Assembly (NCBI GenBank): GCA_021234155.1
Contig: JAJEKV010000003.1
Span: 30,861,166-30,925,165 of the forward strand
Reading direction: 5' to 3'
From: Isoetes taiwanensis
Lineage: Eukaryota > Streptophyta > Lycopodiopsida > Isoetales > Isoetaceae
DNA length: 64,000 nt
Shown here: positions 10,229 through 21,647 of the stretch, one piece after another
Layout of the letters: each line of letters begins with the position of its first letter
How positions within the stretch are numbered: position 1 is the stretch's first letter
The notes under the pieces: generated by a model
What the model was told of the DNA's origin: nothing
The model's database searches: none
The model's input: only the letters and a program-made list of their open reading frames with translations
Position numbers and translations under genes: made by a program

Positions 10229-13200
10229 GGGCAACATCAACAAAAGGCGCAACAACGCTAGACAACTGCAAAACACCCAAGTCCAGCCATGACGAGCTCC
10301 CAGACCCCCTGCCCCTAGTAAGAAGACAATAATGACTTCATCGATTTCAAAAATAGGGGATCATGATCAAGGAAAAAAAGAGGAGACACACAATAGGGAA
10401 GGTACATCTCCGACTTGAAGGCATATATCAACACCAAGGGCAAGAACAAGGAGGAGAATAGTCGGTACGAATAAGAGTCCCAGATCCAGAAACGCCTGCA
10501 AACCTAAGGAAGGACGAGCCCAGTGCTTTAGCCAAGTAGTTTGAGACTCGAGTGGACCCAAAAGGACGAAGGAGCCGACCTAGCCAACAACCACAGACCA
10601 CTCAAAGGCAACTAGGAGGAGCGATGGCATGTGCAATGGAGACGACCACATTTCTAGGCATAGCGGAGGCACCTCACAACGAAGCAAAGTCCAAGCAACA
10701 GGAGTCGCACTCAGAAATTCAATTGGCCGAGAAATAACATTGTCTACCCGACGATCGCTATCTTAGAGCTTCGAAGACATGCAACAATGCCCGACTACAA
10801 CAACCAGGTGATCGTACTCAAGCGATCAACGGCACTACACATCTTCAAACGACACACTGCATGTAGGGATGCTGAGCAGTCACAACACTCCACATGACAG
10901 GTAAACAATTAAGGAGGAGCACTTTCAACTCAAGGATTCACATCGAGGAACGTTCTCCGCGACTTGGGATAATGACCCCAAATCACACAAGAAGGTCAGC
11001 TATAGTCGCAACACCTCAAGAAACTCCATCACTTCGACTGCCAAAGGATGAAGCAAAGAACCACAGGTATAGCCAAGAGCAAGTGTTCAAATGGAAGAGC
11101 AAATATAAGAGAGAGACGACCAGAGCCCAAGCTAAGCTTCAACTCCAGACACTTCGAGAAACGGCCTCAAGTAGAAGATCGCCGTCCAGCACAATGTTAA
11201 GATGAGGCATAACGCTAGTCATGTCAAGATCCTTAACGCTGCACCATCTAGGCATGCAGGACGACATCTTTGGGATGCAACTCTACCTCTTGTGGCAGCA
11301 GCAACACTAATGACATGAGTATCCTCAACAAATGTATGAGGAACCACCGGACATCTTCAAAAAACTGCGGCCCGCGACCTCAAGCCGACAGACATCAAGG
11401 AATTCTTCGGGACAACCCGACATCAACGAGCCAACTGAGGAGGCAACCTCCCGACGACCATAATCCTGCCTTATATGGTGATGTTTGTAACATGCATGCC
11501 AGATGGAGATACACTTAAGAAAGGCTTCACAACGACGGGTTATCCTATGCTCATTCAACAACTAGGTGATGGCTTCGTCAAGTACTTCTACCAACAATTA
11601 GAAGACATGAAGCCCAACTTATCTCCGACACGAGGGACCTCAACGCCCAAGACAGAAGCATTCGACACCTTAACGACAAGGGACAAAGAACCAAAGCACC
11701 TTCGCAAAAAAGAGAGTTCAAGACAATAGCCGGGCTATTCAAGGACACGAGCAGGTCTAGGGCAGAAAGTATAACTCAGGGGTCAAGCTACGCAGATATA
11801 AGAGTACATCATCCCCGACAGCAAACCAATCACATAGAAGAGTCACGAGGCTTTACTCGCCAGGAAGATGCACATGTATTGAGGGACAATGGCCATAAAC
11901 TAGAAGATGAAGGAATGCTAGTACTTCCACGAGCTCCTTAGATGCAACATGAAGTTCAAACTGTGGAGCGTGATCAAGTGCAACTAGAAGGTACCACAAG
12001 ACTAGAAGGCAGGATAGCACCGTAGAACATGACAACGTCTTGAGGAGATCAAAGAGATAAGATGAGAAGCTCGATGGAGAAAGCGAATAGGAGAACCGAG
12101 CCAAAGAATCGAAGAATCAGCAAGCTATGACAACTCGCATGCAACTTCGTGAACCCAAGGATCGACGATTCGAAAGGCAACTGATGAAGAGAACAACTCC
12201 TTATGAGTCTAGCCAAAGGAATTGCGCACAAAGATCTTCAGACATTGTGAAAGGAATTGTGCACAACTTCAAGAGGCACCTCCAAAGATCTTCAGACATT
12301 GTGAAGGGGAAGCAATTATTGCCCAAGAACAAGATTAAGAAGCAGACTGGAACGCCGAAGCATCAACGACTGTCACATCCTTAGTTGGTATGTGAAGCAG
12401 AAGCAAGTTGTGCCGCAACCGACAGACATTGGAGAGCTCAAACATATCAAAGAGTCTACCAATCGAGCACGAGCTGACATACAAATAAGAGGATATAGAT
12501 CTCCAACACCAACGCACTAGGAGGAACATCGACAACAATGCCATCGAGTACGTGTGCACCTCGAGGGAAGACATCAAGCCTAATAGCTTTAATAGTATTT
12601 GTAATCATAATAGTGTAAGCTATATGACTTGCATGCGTATTTCCCTTTGTTATTCCCTCTCTCTCACAGTATAACAGATAAAAGAAAAGAGATGCCGGAC
12701 AATTGGAAGGCGTGAAGCGAGCAACATCCTCAACACTTGTCTGTCAACATGCTCCAGGACTCGAAGGATGGAGTTGGCACAACAATATCGAATCCAGAGG
12801 CAAGATGAAGAATTCAACGTGGAGGATGTTTGTCAACGAAACCACCTTCAGGCTTTTGGGAAGTAACATAGAAGATTTCAAGTAGTCAACTACGCCATCA
12901 AAACCACCAGCAATGGGAAGTCTCTAATGAAGAAAGTTGACCTCTACGTCGAGGAGGAGCCCGGAGCAACTCGAAGAACGTTACCCTCAAGAAGGCAGCG
13001 AGTGGATGAGCTGCTAGCAAGATTGAGGAGCTACGATCATATAGTCGAGTATGATAGGCTTATGAATGATGACATCCATAATGAGATTAGAGGGCATTTC
13101 CAGATTTTCTCGTGAAAGGATTGCTCCAAGTTGAGCTAAGCGTCAACGATTGGGAAGGAAATGCATAGGAGTAACTAAAATTATACATGATTGTTAACAG

Positions 13201-14763
13201 ATACCCAACATATTGAAACCACTTGGTGAGATTGATCACCTCGCTAAGAAGGAATCATTACTAGGATAATTGTTGACCATGTATAAAGCTAGTACCTCCA
13301 AGGAATAATCCAATCGAATGAAAAGAAGTAATCTAACAAGTCCGGCCAACTTGTTATGATGACATCAATTCAATTGATAGGAATATTCCAAGAGAGTAAA
13401 TAACTAAGAAAGGGGGATATTTAGAATATAAAATTGAATAATACATGAAAGGCACATCTAAAATAAGAAGCACATTAATCACATAGTCTTTTGAGGCAAA
13501 AGGAATTGTCATGATGATAAAACCTTGCAAAATAATTCAATAACTCATCGCTTAGGGATAGATATGTTAAACATGATGGCTGCATCCATCATAGATGATT
13601 AAAGATGTTAGCTAAGGCTAGTAAATTAATGTGTTAGATACGAAGCATATAACCTCTTAAGGTAAATAGAATAGCTAAGATGTTATGACAACATCAATTA
13701 AGGGGATAGGATACATTGAGGTGTAGGACCATTTTTCTTATGAAGAGAATGGGGGCTCAATCTTAGGATTGAACCTACCTACATCTTAGGGGTTGAATTG
13801 TCATCAAAGGTCGACCCTTAGAATAGAGTTCCTTCCGCAAGTAGCCAAAGCACATGGAGCGCAAGATGGATAGATGCTTAATGCCTATGTCTCCTTCAGC
13901 ATGCAAGACTGGCGCGATAATGGAAGCAATACAACGGCCAAGTCGTCTCCAAATTAGTCGAACCGGCTCAATGGGGAGATGTATTCTAGCCTTAGCGGGT
14001 GCGACAACTAAGGTGGGGGGAGGCTTTGTATCTAAGTATAGATAGAATGCATCATGGGGAAAGCATTCACATCTAGGAATGAGCTTGTAGCCTAGCTCTT
14101 AATTAAATTATTCAGGGTTGTGAACCCCTTATAACCACGTAAATTATATAATCTTAAGTATACTATTATGCAGGGCATTGATAGCACTCTATGAGGGCAT
14201 GTATCATAAGCTTTAATGTCTTGTTGATAAATCATATGTTCATAATAACTGCATGGATAGTTTGGTCTCGTGTAGATAATCGAGATAAAGTAAGATAATA
14301 ATTACATAAAATCTTAGTTAAACCTTCGCAAGGATGTAGTTCGTTCCAAAGGCATTTAAGTAACTTTCATAGGGTCTTGACAAATATAATAAGATTTTGT
14401 ATATCTTTCCATAAGTATAGCAACTATAAAGTATATACATGTAAGGTTGATACATCAACAACCAAGTAGCGAGCGAGAGTCACATGCTCAACACTTGGAT
14501 CCGATGATATAAACCCCAGCCATATGATAAATAATTAAAATACTTTTCAAAATAAGTATTACCTCGATAATTGTATGATGACATATCTTAAAGGTCGTAA
14601 AGTTATATCAATATGTAGCATAATAACATGGGGTTTTCTTTGCGTTTTTGTACGCTTTTCACTAAGGTTTTCCTATGATTTTGTGATGTATTCAAGTGGA
14701 TGTACTAATACGTACATCTAGAGTGCACCATTTCTGAGCCATTGATTTTAGCCTTTTTTTTCC

Positions 14764-14944
14764 AATGGTCAACAACCAATGGCTCACAACAAAAACCCTT
14801 TTTTTGTGCGTGTGGTGCATAATGGTCAACAACCAATTGCTCACAACAAAAGCCCTCTTTTTGTGCCTGTGGTGCATAATGGTCAACAACCAATGGCTCA
14901 CAACATAAGCCCTCTTTTTGTGCCTGTGGTGCATAATGGGCACA
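14764..14944. repeat. 57-59 bp tandem repeat, three units (LARD copy 2)
   Basis: Same array as 4241-4420, with the same AATGGTCAACAACCAA unit starts. The 147-aa minus-strand frame that crosses it (14705-15148) is periodic because the units are, and copy 1 does not keep it open. Confidence 0.85.
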
Positions 14945-15597
14945 TGAAGGGCTTGAAGGGCGCATGTAGTGCAGTTTCCCCGCCGGCAACACATTTCTTA
15001 ACTTTTGATCCGAGCTGCTTTTGAGATTATTTTTATTGCTTGGAAAGCTCTCTCCGAGATCTTTTTGATAGTGTATGATATGGATATATTTGGTTAAGTT
15101 ATCTATGCTAAAACAGCAATTTTTCAGCCGGGTTTGGCAGGCTTTCACATCCTACCAGCGATTAATACAGGATTGCGCTATTGGATATTGTTTTATGGCT
15201 CATTCCGAATGAAGGTTGCAAACAATTACCATGCATTTTTAGATTTTGAGGCAGTTATTAAGCAAATTCCAAGGCTTCTAGATCCTTGTGCTAACAAGCA
15301 GAAACGTTTCCCACTTTGGTTTCTCACCACAAGAATCCATGGAGGCCAAAGGCTCAACATTAAATTCCAGTTGAAAAATGCTTGTGTATGGTTGTTGCAA
15401 ACTTTATGACTTTCAGAATAATGGGATCAATCCGCTCTATCTTTATGGTAACTTTTACTTATGTTCTATTTGTTTTATTGTGATGAAATTCAAAAGCTAC
15501 ATGTGATGAAAGCCTCAAATAAATTCTAGTTTTTTTTCTGGTTTGAATTCTAAAATTTTGTCACACCCTGGGGCGTCCCTAAGGCCTCGAAGGGGCG

Positions 15598-15638
<41 letters not shown>

Positions 15639-15759
15639 CTATTAACATCCAACATATAAAAATTAAATCCCCCAACACATAACAACCATTGACATTAACA
15701 ACCAACACATAACTACCATTGACATTAATTAACACAACCATTGGGTCCAACACATTTAA

Positions 15760-16083
15760 ATTAAAATCCCCCTTAAACCCCCTTTGGTTTGGGTGCATAT
15801 TCACACAGGAGGTGACGTAGGGTAGCGAGAGCCCTCATAATTGTAGTTTGCACGTACAAAATCAACACATATAGTATTCTGCTTGAAATCTTATAGTATT
15901 TTGCGAATCTTGTTATACAGTATAGCAAATTTTGTACTTGCATACCCCACAAACGAGGAACTTTAATGCGGTGTAGATTAAGGAATAAGGGGTGAATATG
16001 CCTATCCAACAGCTCTCGTTGCCCGGAGTCACCCCCGTGTGAATATGCACCCAAACCAAAGGGGGTTTAAGGGGGATTTTAAT
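15760..16083. mobile_element. Same MITE in LARD copy 2, interior inverted
   Basis: TIRs at 15760-15806 and 16037-16083 are in the same places relative to the flanks as in copy 1. The interior (15807-16036) is the reverse complement of 5283-5513, matching except for a short change (CCGTACGTAAAG versus CCGCATTAAAG). The same translated peptide therefore appears on the + strand in copy 1 and on the - strand in copy 2. The switch is exactly at the TIR inner edges. Confidence 0.92.
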
Positions 16084-16299
16084 ATAATACTACTGGAAGC
16101 AATATATCCAATACTACTATAATGTTGATATAAAAATATTAAGGGAAGTCCAAATGGGATCATGCAGGGTCCAAGAATGTAATGCTTATTTAAGACATTA
16201 ACGGATGAGAGCCGACATGCAACAGTTTAGTGAAGGAAGTACAAAGACATCTTCTAGCAAAGAAGAAGCCGATAGAAGTGCATAGATGAAGCTCAGATC

Positions 16300-16690
16300 G
16301 ACAATTGCAAGAAGCTTGCCGCAAAGGTGGGCGGACCTTAACCAAAAGAGTAGATAATCAATCCTATAAGTTGGACCTGCCAAAGACACTTGAAGATCCA
16401 TAGTGTTTTCCAAGTAAGTTTCCTAAAGAAACACACTCCTAATCCAGAGGAAGTATTGGAGACACCAAAGTTACTGGAAATGACGGACGATCACCTTGAG
16501 ATTGTCCCAGAGGTTCTTCTTGTCAGATCCTATAAGAAGACAAGAAGATCTCAATCCTTCAATACCTAGTGAAAGGGACACTTACCAGTAGAAGACGCTA
16601 CGTGGGCACTACAAATAGATCTTGAGAAGCAGTACCCACAACGCATGGAGCAATGCAAAGGTCGGCTCGTCACCGAAGTAGTCGACACCG
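16300..16690 (+). pseudogene. Relic of pol 3' end (integrase C-terminus), copy 2
   Basis: Same remnant as at 5782-6170. It is further broken by small indels near 16310-16390, so no frame of useful length remains. The nucleotide order of the HTPNPEE / EVLETP / LEIVPE block is preserved. Confidence 0.75.
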
Positions 16691-17427
16691 ACTCGATAGG
16701 TGAGTGTAAGGTAGATTAAAAAGTTTACTTCCGTCCCACGGAAGTAGACGACCTTGAGAGATAAGAGGTCATTCAGGTATGCATTGATAGGAAAGCACCT
16801 TTAGTCAATGCCTACTACGGGAGGACCCTATCCTTCACGCCCAAAACAGGAAGGACACTATCCTCCACGCCAAAGGCAACTAAAGGTGTAGGCATGAGTT
16901 GGCATCCTAGGCATGATAGGGCGCTGTCTCCACGACCACGATGGAAGAAACATAATCTTCCTATGCCGGGAGATATGCCTTGCATTCATGTAGTTGTAAT
17001 TAATGGGTGGTTCCCTAACAACCAACATCTATAATAATTAAATGTATGCTAGCGTAGTGTTGGACCTGCAGGCCAATAGGAGAGTCTAGGGGAGGAAGGT
17101 CACACTGCGAAGACTTGCAACACATAATTTTATCACGATGTGTTGTAAGGAAACGATGTGGAACCTTAAGTAGGAAATTTTGGAACTATGTTAATAATAA
17201 TAATAATAATGGTGTAAGCTATAAAGTTTTGTGAATAATAGATGATAAAGTAAGAGGGTGAAAGACTCCCTCACCATAGTATGATATTAAATAAGGATGT
17301 GTTATAATAAATTAAAATGTTACCTTGAGGTAATTATATTGTAAAATTGTATATATATCGAATGTATTGCAGGGTATGCAGGTTTCCAAGGTGGGGAGAC
17401 GCGTGATGCTGAGGACATCATCAAGTC

Positions 17428-17440
17428 AAGGTGGGGAGAA
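17428..17440 (+). promoter_or_regulatory. Polypurine tract of LARD copy 2
   Basis: AAGGTGGGGAGAA sits immediately before LTR start TGTGACGT at 17441, identical to copy 1. Confidence 0.8.
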
Positions 17441-19007
17441 TGTGACGTTCCAGCATAATATACGATATGAATACGTATATTATACTGCCACGTACTTGGA
17501 GGCCGTAGAAGGTTGCACCTAGGGGGCAAGAGTTGCACCTAGAGTGGCAATTTCGAATGTTGTGCATGATTAATAAACATACACAATTATAAACCCATGG
17601 ACCCCATTGCCAAATGGCTAAACCCCATTTGGCCAATGTCTAACCTAACCCTAAGGGTTTCTATATAAGGGCTTCCCCTTAAACCCTCAACCTTTTCTTC
17701 TCTTTGCATTTAGGGTTTCCCTTGAGCTCCTTTCCCCATCTCGCATTTGGGGTTCTCTTGAGCCATTCCGGCCAAGCTAAGAACCAATTCGCATTGCCAG
17801 GCTCTGTAAAGCCGCCTTTGCACAACAGATCGTCGAATAGCAGCCGTCTTCAGCAATATCAGAGACATGGATGCATTTCGAGGATCTGGAGCAGGTCAAG
17901 GACCAGGTAATCAGTCATTTTGTTGTGCAAAGCCGCCTTTGGGCTAGGCAATAAGGTAGTTTAGCATATTCATTCAGCCATAGAGGCCTTGTAGATCCCA
18001 AGATCATAAGCCCTAACAAAGGAATCTAACTCTAGATATTAGATAGATAGATTAGATGTTGATCTTCATTTCAGTTCTATGATGATGTTGGTATTTCACT
18101 CTGTGACCTCCATGTATTGGGAAGGGGGGTAGAGGCCTAAAGCCTGTATAGCAGATGATTCTAGGCAACCTACTAGTTCCCAATTACTTGCGGCCTGTGC
18201 ACAATGAGCCCGCCTGGCTGTGGGTGGAGGGACCAAGCCGATGAAAAAAGGGGGACTTGTCCCATCACAAAAGAGTTCCTCTGGTGTGTAAAGCCTACCA
18301 GGAACCTTAGTGAGCTAGGATTAATGGCTTGCCACTGCGTGTGGGCAAGGCATGAGCTCGACACCTTTGGGGCGATGCGTCGCCTTCCATGAGGTTAAGT
18401 CGAATAAGGGCAGTGGCCCTCTAGCCACCTGTGATGGGCATGCATGCCCCTGGGGGAGAGGTGACTCTCCTTCTGCCTCATCGGGGCTGGGGAGATGCAA
18501 CCCAGTAGTAGCCCTCTTGGCTACGTACCCGGCAGGCTACGACCCGATCCCAATACTTTTCAGCCTACTCTGCAAAGTGTGCACAGGAGGGGCGGATGGA
18601 TACCCTAAGCTATGTTCCTATGCCAGCCAAATCCAATTGCCATGAATTCTGTCTGCAATGACTTCTGGAGGCCCAAGCCGTCAGTCATACCCCCTTGAGT
18701 CTGAGCCCTGGGTTTCCCTTTGCTGTTATTGTTCACGATGATGATGTTGTATTGATGATGTCATGATGTGTTCACCCTTCGAGGTGATTGTATTGTTATA
18801 TTGTATTATGTGCTCATGTTTATTCACACTTCCGCAGATAGGTCGACCCAAAGGGAGACGAGTGAATGACACATCCACTCTTCCCTTGCTGGCTCATTCC
18901 ACTGGGAGTGGTGTCAGGTGGATGGCCCCTGCCAGTTTGGCTGATAGGGGGAATGCTCCGTCTTCTGATACGGTGTGTGCACCATAGAGGAAGCAGGGGA
19001 CGTCACA
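17441..19007 (+). repeat. 3' LTR of LARD copy 2 (1567 bp)
   Basis: It runs from TGTGACGTTCC to GGGGACGTCACA, with an 8-bp perfect terminal inverted repeat. The next five bases (CACTA, 19008-19012) would be the target duplication; the matching 5' site lies outside the window. It differs from the first LTR by many small changes, for example around 18525-18610. TATA box at 17662-17669. Confidence 0.92.
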
Positions 19008-19500
19008 CACTATGAATGGTGCCGGAATGGCAAAGGCAAAGCTCGACGCTGGTGTAGAGAGAAAGCTTGATGCTGATAGACGACGATGCATTATACAGTC
19101 TGCCATGGCCGATATGCCTTCTTCCGTCAACCAGTTATCCGGTTGGAACATCTGTGATCGAGAACGCATGAGACCGCCAGTTTACAGGGAGCAATGGATT
19201 TGGAGCAGTCATCAGTATATCCTAGATATATTCTAGCATATACCTAGGATATGCCATGAACCCACATAAACAAGGGTTTGCCCCCTAGGGGCAACCCAAA
19301 AAGTTTAATTTTAAACAGAACATATTGAAGTAAACTTCCAAGTATATCAAATAGTAAGAAATAATGAAAACATCTCAATATTACAAGTTGCATGTGTTGT
19401 GCATCCGAGGACATATTTAACAACTAGTCTTTGGTATATAATAAGCACAAAAGTTGTATATGTGCATGATGAACTCAAACAAATTACCCAATCCTCGAGG
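19008..19500. other. Flank of the LARD array, no recognised feature
   Basis: Open frames here (for example 19012-19236) are short and show no known motif. A small palindromic run of ATATCCTAG-type sequence lies near 19215-19250. I see no gene. Confidence 0.5.
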
Positions 19501-19508
19501 CAAGAGAA

Positions 19509-19965
19509 ATGTATATCATTCTACGGATTGAGACAGGTAGATGGGAGCGGCCGCAATTGCCGCGAGAAGCGAGACTATGTGCCTGTTGCCAGTTACAGGT
19601 TATTGAAGATGAAAGCCATACTCTTCTGAGTTGCCCTGCTTTTGAGATAGGCTGGAATCATTTTTTGACCTTCGCATTCCATTCCACGCTTCCACAACTT
19701 CTCAGAGCACCATCTGTGCATGACTTGGCATTATACATACTTGAGGTTCTAGATAAACGTCTGCAATTACTGAGCCCTTAGTAGTCATTATCTCCGCTTG
19801 TCTAGTATCATCATTACTGCAAAGGGTTTTCCCTTGAAAACCTTTCGAGGCAGGGGTTTTTTAATCCTAGTAGTAATGATTGTACTAGCCCATTGTATGG
19901 GTCCCATGACCTATTGGTCTACGTGGACGTTAAAAAATCTATTCTATTCTACAACCTCTATATAA
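19509..19965 (+). mobile_element. LINE 3' end fragment (C-terminal zinc-finger region, 3' UTR and tail)
   Basis: The frame 19509-19781 reads LRIETGRW, then CACC and EDESHTLLSCPAF. This is the Cys-Cys-His-Cys pattern typical of the C-terminus of LINE reverse transcriptases, ending in a stop at 19779-19781. The following 3' UTR contains GGGTTTTCCCTTGAAAACC (a short stem-loop) and GGGGTTTTTTAATCC, and ends GTGGACGTTAAAAA followed by a TCTAT microsatellite near 19940-19965. Only the 3' end is present, as is usual for 5'-truncated LINEs. The same 3' UTR recurs on the - strand at 33920-34100. Confidence 0.65.
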
Positions 19966-20239
19966 GATTACACTAACTAATAACAAACACTGGGGCATCT
20001 CTATTACAGCAACCCCTCGTTGTGCTAGCAACTTGTTGTTCAAGTGGTTGCTTTGATGCAGAGGAAAAACTAACATGATCCTTATTTTTTTTAGCACTCC
20101 ACAAAATGAACGGGCAAACCACATGTTCTTTGAAAGGGCAATCCTCCGGCGCCTCAGCATCGACTTTTCTCTGTAATATTAGACAAACTTGGAAGTACAA
20201 AAGACCAGCTAGAAGAATGCCTCCCCCCCACCTCAACAC

Positions 20240-21450
20240 CTCCCTCCTTTTAGACTCAGCTTTTTCTTACATGAAAAGTAGATGATTACTGCCATATTTT
20301 GCATATTACTTACTGGAAGGAAGCACATATTACCTAATCTCCCATCCTATTAAGCTCTCTTTGACGATTGATTAGTACCTTGCATGTGGCATTCACATTT
20401 TTCTCATTTTATTCTTGTATGTACTTGTATGTTTCGATTGTTTTGAAACTCCTCTCACATATCTATTTGTTTTATGATCCTGTAATAATACCCTAAATTG
20501 CCATGCCCAAGGTCATAGGTTCAATATCTCATTGCAAAAGTGGCCCATGGGGGATTCACACAGAAGACCCGTATAAACCTAGTGAGTGTATGGAAGGGGG
20601 TTTTTTCTCGACGTTTTCGTACGTATACTAGGGGTTTAAATCCCCCTCTTACTGACATTCTAGTGTGTTTTATCCATGGAAGGGGTTTTTTCCAACACTT
20701 TTGCGTACGTATATAGGGGTGTTTCTTCTCACCTTAAGCACGCAGGTGGCATATGCTCATGTGATAAAGGTGAATCCCCCGTGAAGTGGCCATGATCACC
20801 GTAACGTTAGTGGGGGAAGGATCCACTTCAGTCGTGGGGTTGTCCCCACCTAAGTGTGTGTCCCATAAGGTTCGGCTTCCCGTGGACATAAAAACTGGCT
20901 ATCTATCTATTCCATTTATTGCTTAGAATTATGTTTAGGATGGAAGCCTATGTTAGTGGCCACGAATCATTGTAAAGTTAGTGGGAGAATGACCCACTTC
21001 AGCATGCACAATGGTGGGGGCAGGCATCATTTGGGTGTGTGTCCCATAAGTTTCGGCTCATGGATATTAAAAACTGTCTATCTATCTATTTACTATTTAT
21101 TGCATAGAGTTTGCAGGTTTAGGATAGAAGCCCATGCTAGTGGCATATGTTGTTCCTTGAATACGTTTTGAGTCTTTTTACTTGGTTTGAAGGATAAAAC
21201 TAGGGCTATCTATTTTTTTAACTAAGTCTTTCATAGAGGTAGGTTGTTCATGTTCACCCATGTATGTTCAGTCCACTTACAATTTGGGATCACTAGGGCA
21301 AGTAGAACCAGTTTTGTGAGCCCTTGTACATTCTCATCGTTTACAATTTGAATTCTCGTTGTGGACTCGCTGAAACCAGCAGAACTCTGATATTCATCTT
21401 ATTAAACTTTTTGTATAATTGTTGAGAGTGAGTAGCAGCACACATGAAAA
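20240..21450 (+). pseudogene. Relic of an ASF1 locus lacking the coding region
   Basis: Three blocks match the ASF1 locus at 37-39 kb in reverse complement: 20260-20460 with 38740-38930, 21100-21270 with 38530-38705 (both ASF1 upstream sequence), and 21300-21450 with about 36960-37140 (just past the ASF1 stop). Shared words include GTGGCATTCACATTTTT, TTTGCATGTT-like sequence and CTGTACATTCTCATC. The part that would hold all ASF1 exons (about 37140-38520) is absent. The gap between blocks 1 and 2 is filled by SINE-like repeats. This is best read as a duplicated ASF1 locus that lost its exons by deletion. Matches were made by eye. Confidence 0.65.
20480..21095 (+). repeat. SINE-like block with two approximately 170-bp tandem units
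   Basis: A polymerase III B-box-like GGTTCAATATC near 20519 is followed by GGGGGATTCAC. Then come two related units (about 20785-20950 and 20955-21110) sharing GTTAGTGGG, CCACTTCAG and GTGTGTCCCATAAG, each ending in a GTGGACATAAAAA- or GGATATTAAAAA-like motif and a (CTAT)n tail. Another small pair of GGAAGGGGTTTTTTC / GTACGTATA segments lies at 20595-20725. The 3' ends resemble those of the LINE fragments here, suggesting a SINE mobilised by that LINE. Confidence 0.4.
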
Positions 21451-21583
21451 CTACCCGAAAAAGAGGGATGTTTACCCTGGTAACCTTTACAAATACACCG
21501 GTTTTGAACCTTGTATTACATTATGGTCAGATCATTTGAAAAAGATCATTTGAAAATTCTTTTTCCTAAGACAGCCATCTCCT

Positions 21584-21608
21584 AAACCCTAAACCCTAAA
21601 TTGGCCCA
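21584..21608 (+). promoter_or_regulatory. Telo-box and site II element of the EF-Tu promoter
   Basis: AAACCCTAAACCCTAAA (21584-21600) is followed directly by TTGGCCCAT, whose reverse strand carries TGGGCC. This pairing of telo-box and site II is known from plant promoters of ribosomal-protein and mitochondrial genes. It lies 40-64 bases before the EF-Tu start codon, so the 5' UTR must be short or the motif is partly inside it. A 14-bp direct repeat (AGATCATTTGAAAA) lies just upstream near 21529-21556. Confidence 0.7.
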
Positions 21609-21647
21609 TGTCTTGAGTTCTGCTGCGAGGGAAGCAGAGTCCTGAAA

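Larger units (their letters stand above)
8493..17440 (+). mobile_element. LARD-like element, internal region copy 2 (complete)
   Basis: This is the complete internal domain between two LTRs (element 6919-19007, about 12.1 kb). In order it holds the PBS, two long-armed hairpin repeats (8714-8981), an AT-rich stretch, a relic of accessory ORF-B (9.5-10.2 kb), then about 5.5 kb without recognisable coding (10540-16250), the flipped MITE, the integrase C-terminal relic (16.3-16.7 kb), a (TAA)n run and the PPT. No gag, protease, RT or RNase H is recognisable, so the element must have depended on proteins of relatives such as the 45.5-58.7 kb chromovirus. Confidence 0.85.

Noticed and set aside
14705-15148. 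147-aa minus-strand frame as a gene
   Set aside because: It is the translation of the 58-bp tandem repeat; the sister copy at 4.2 kb does not keep it open.
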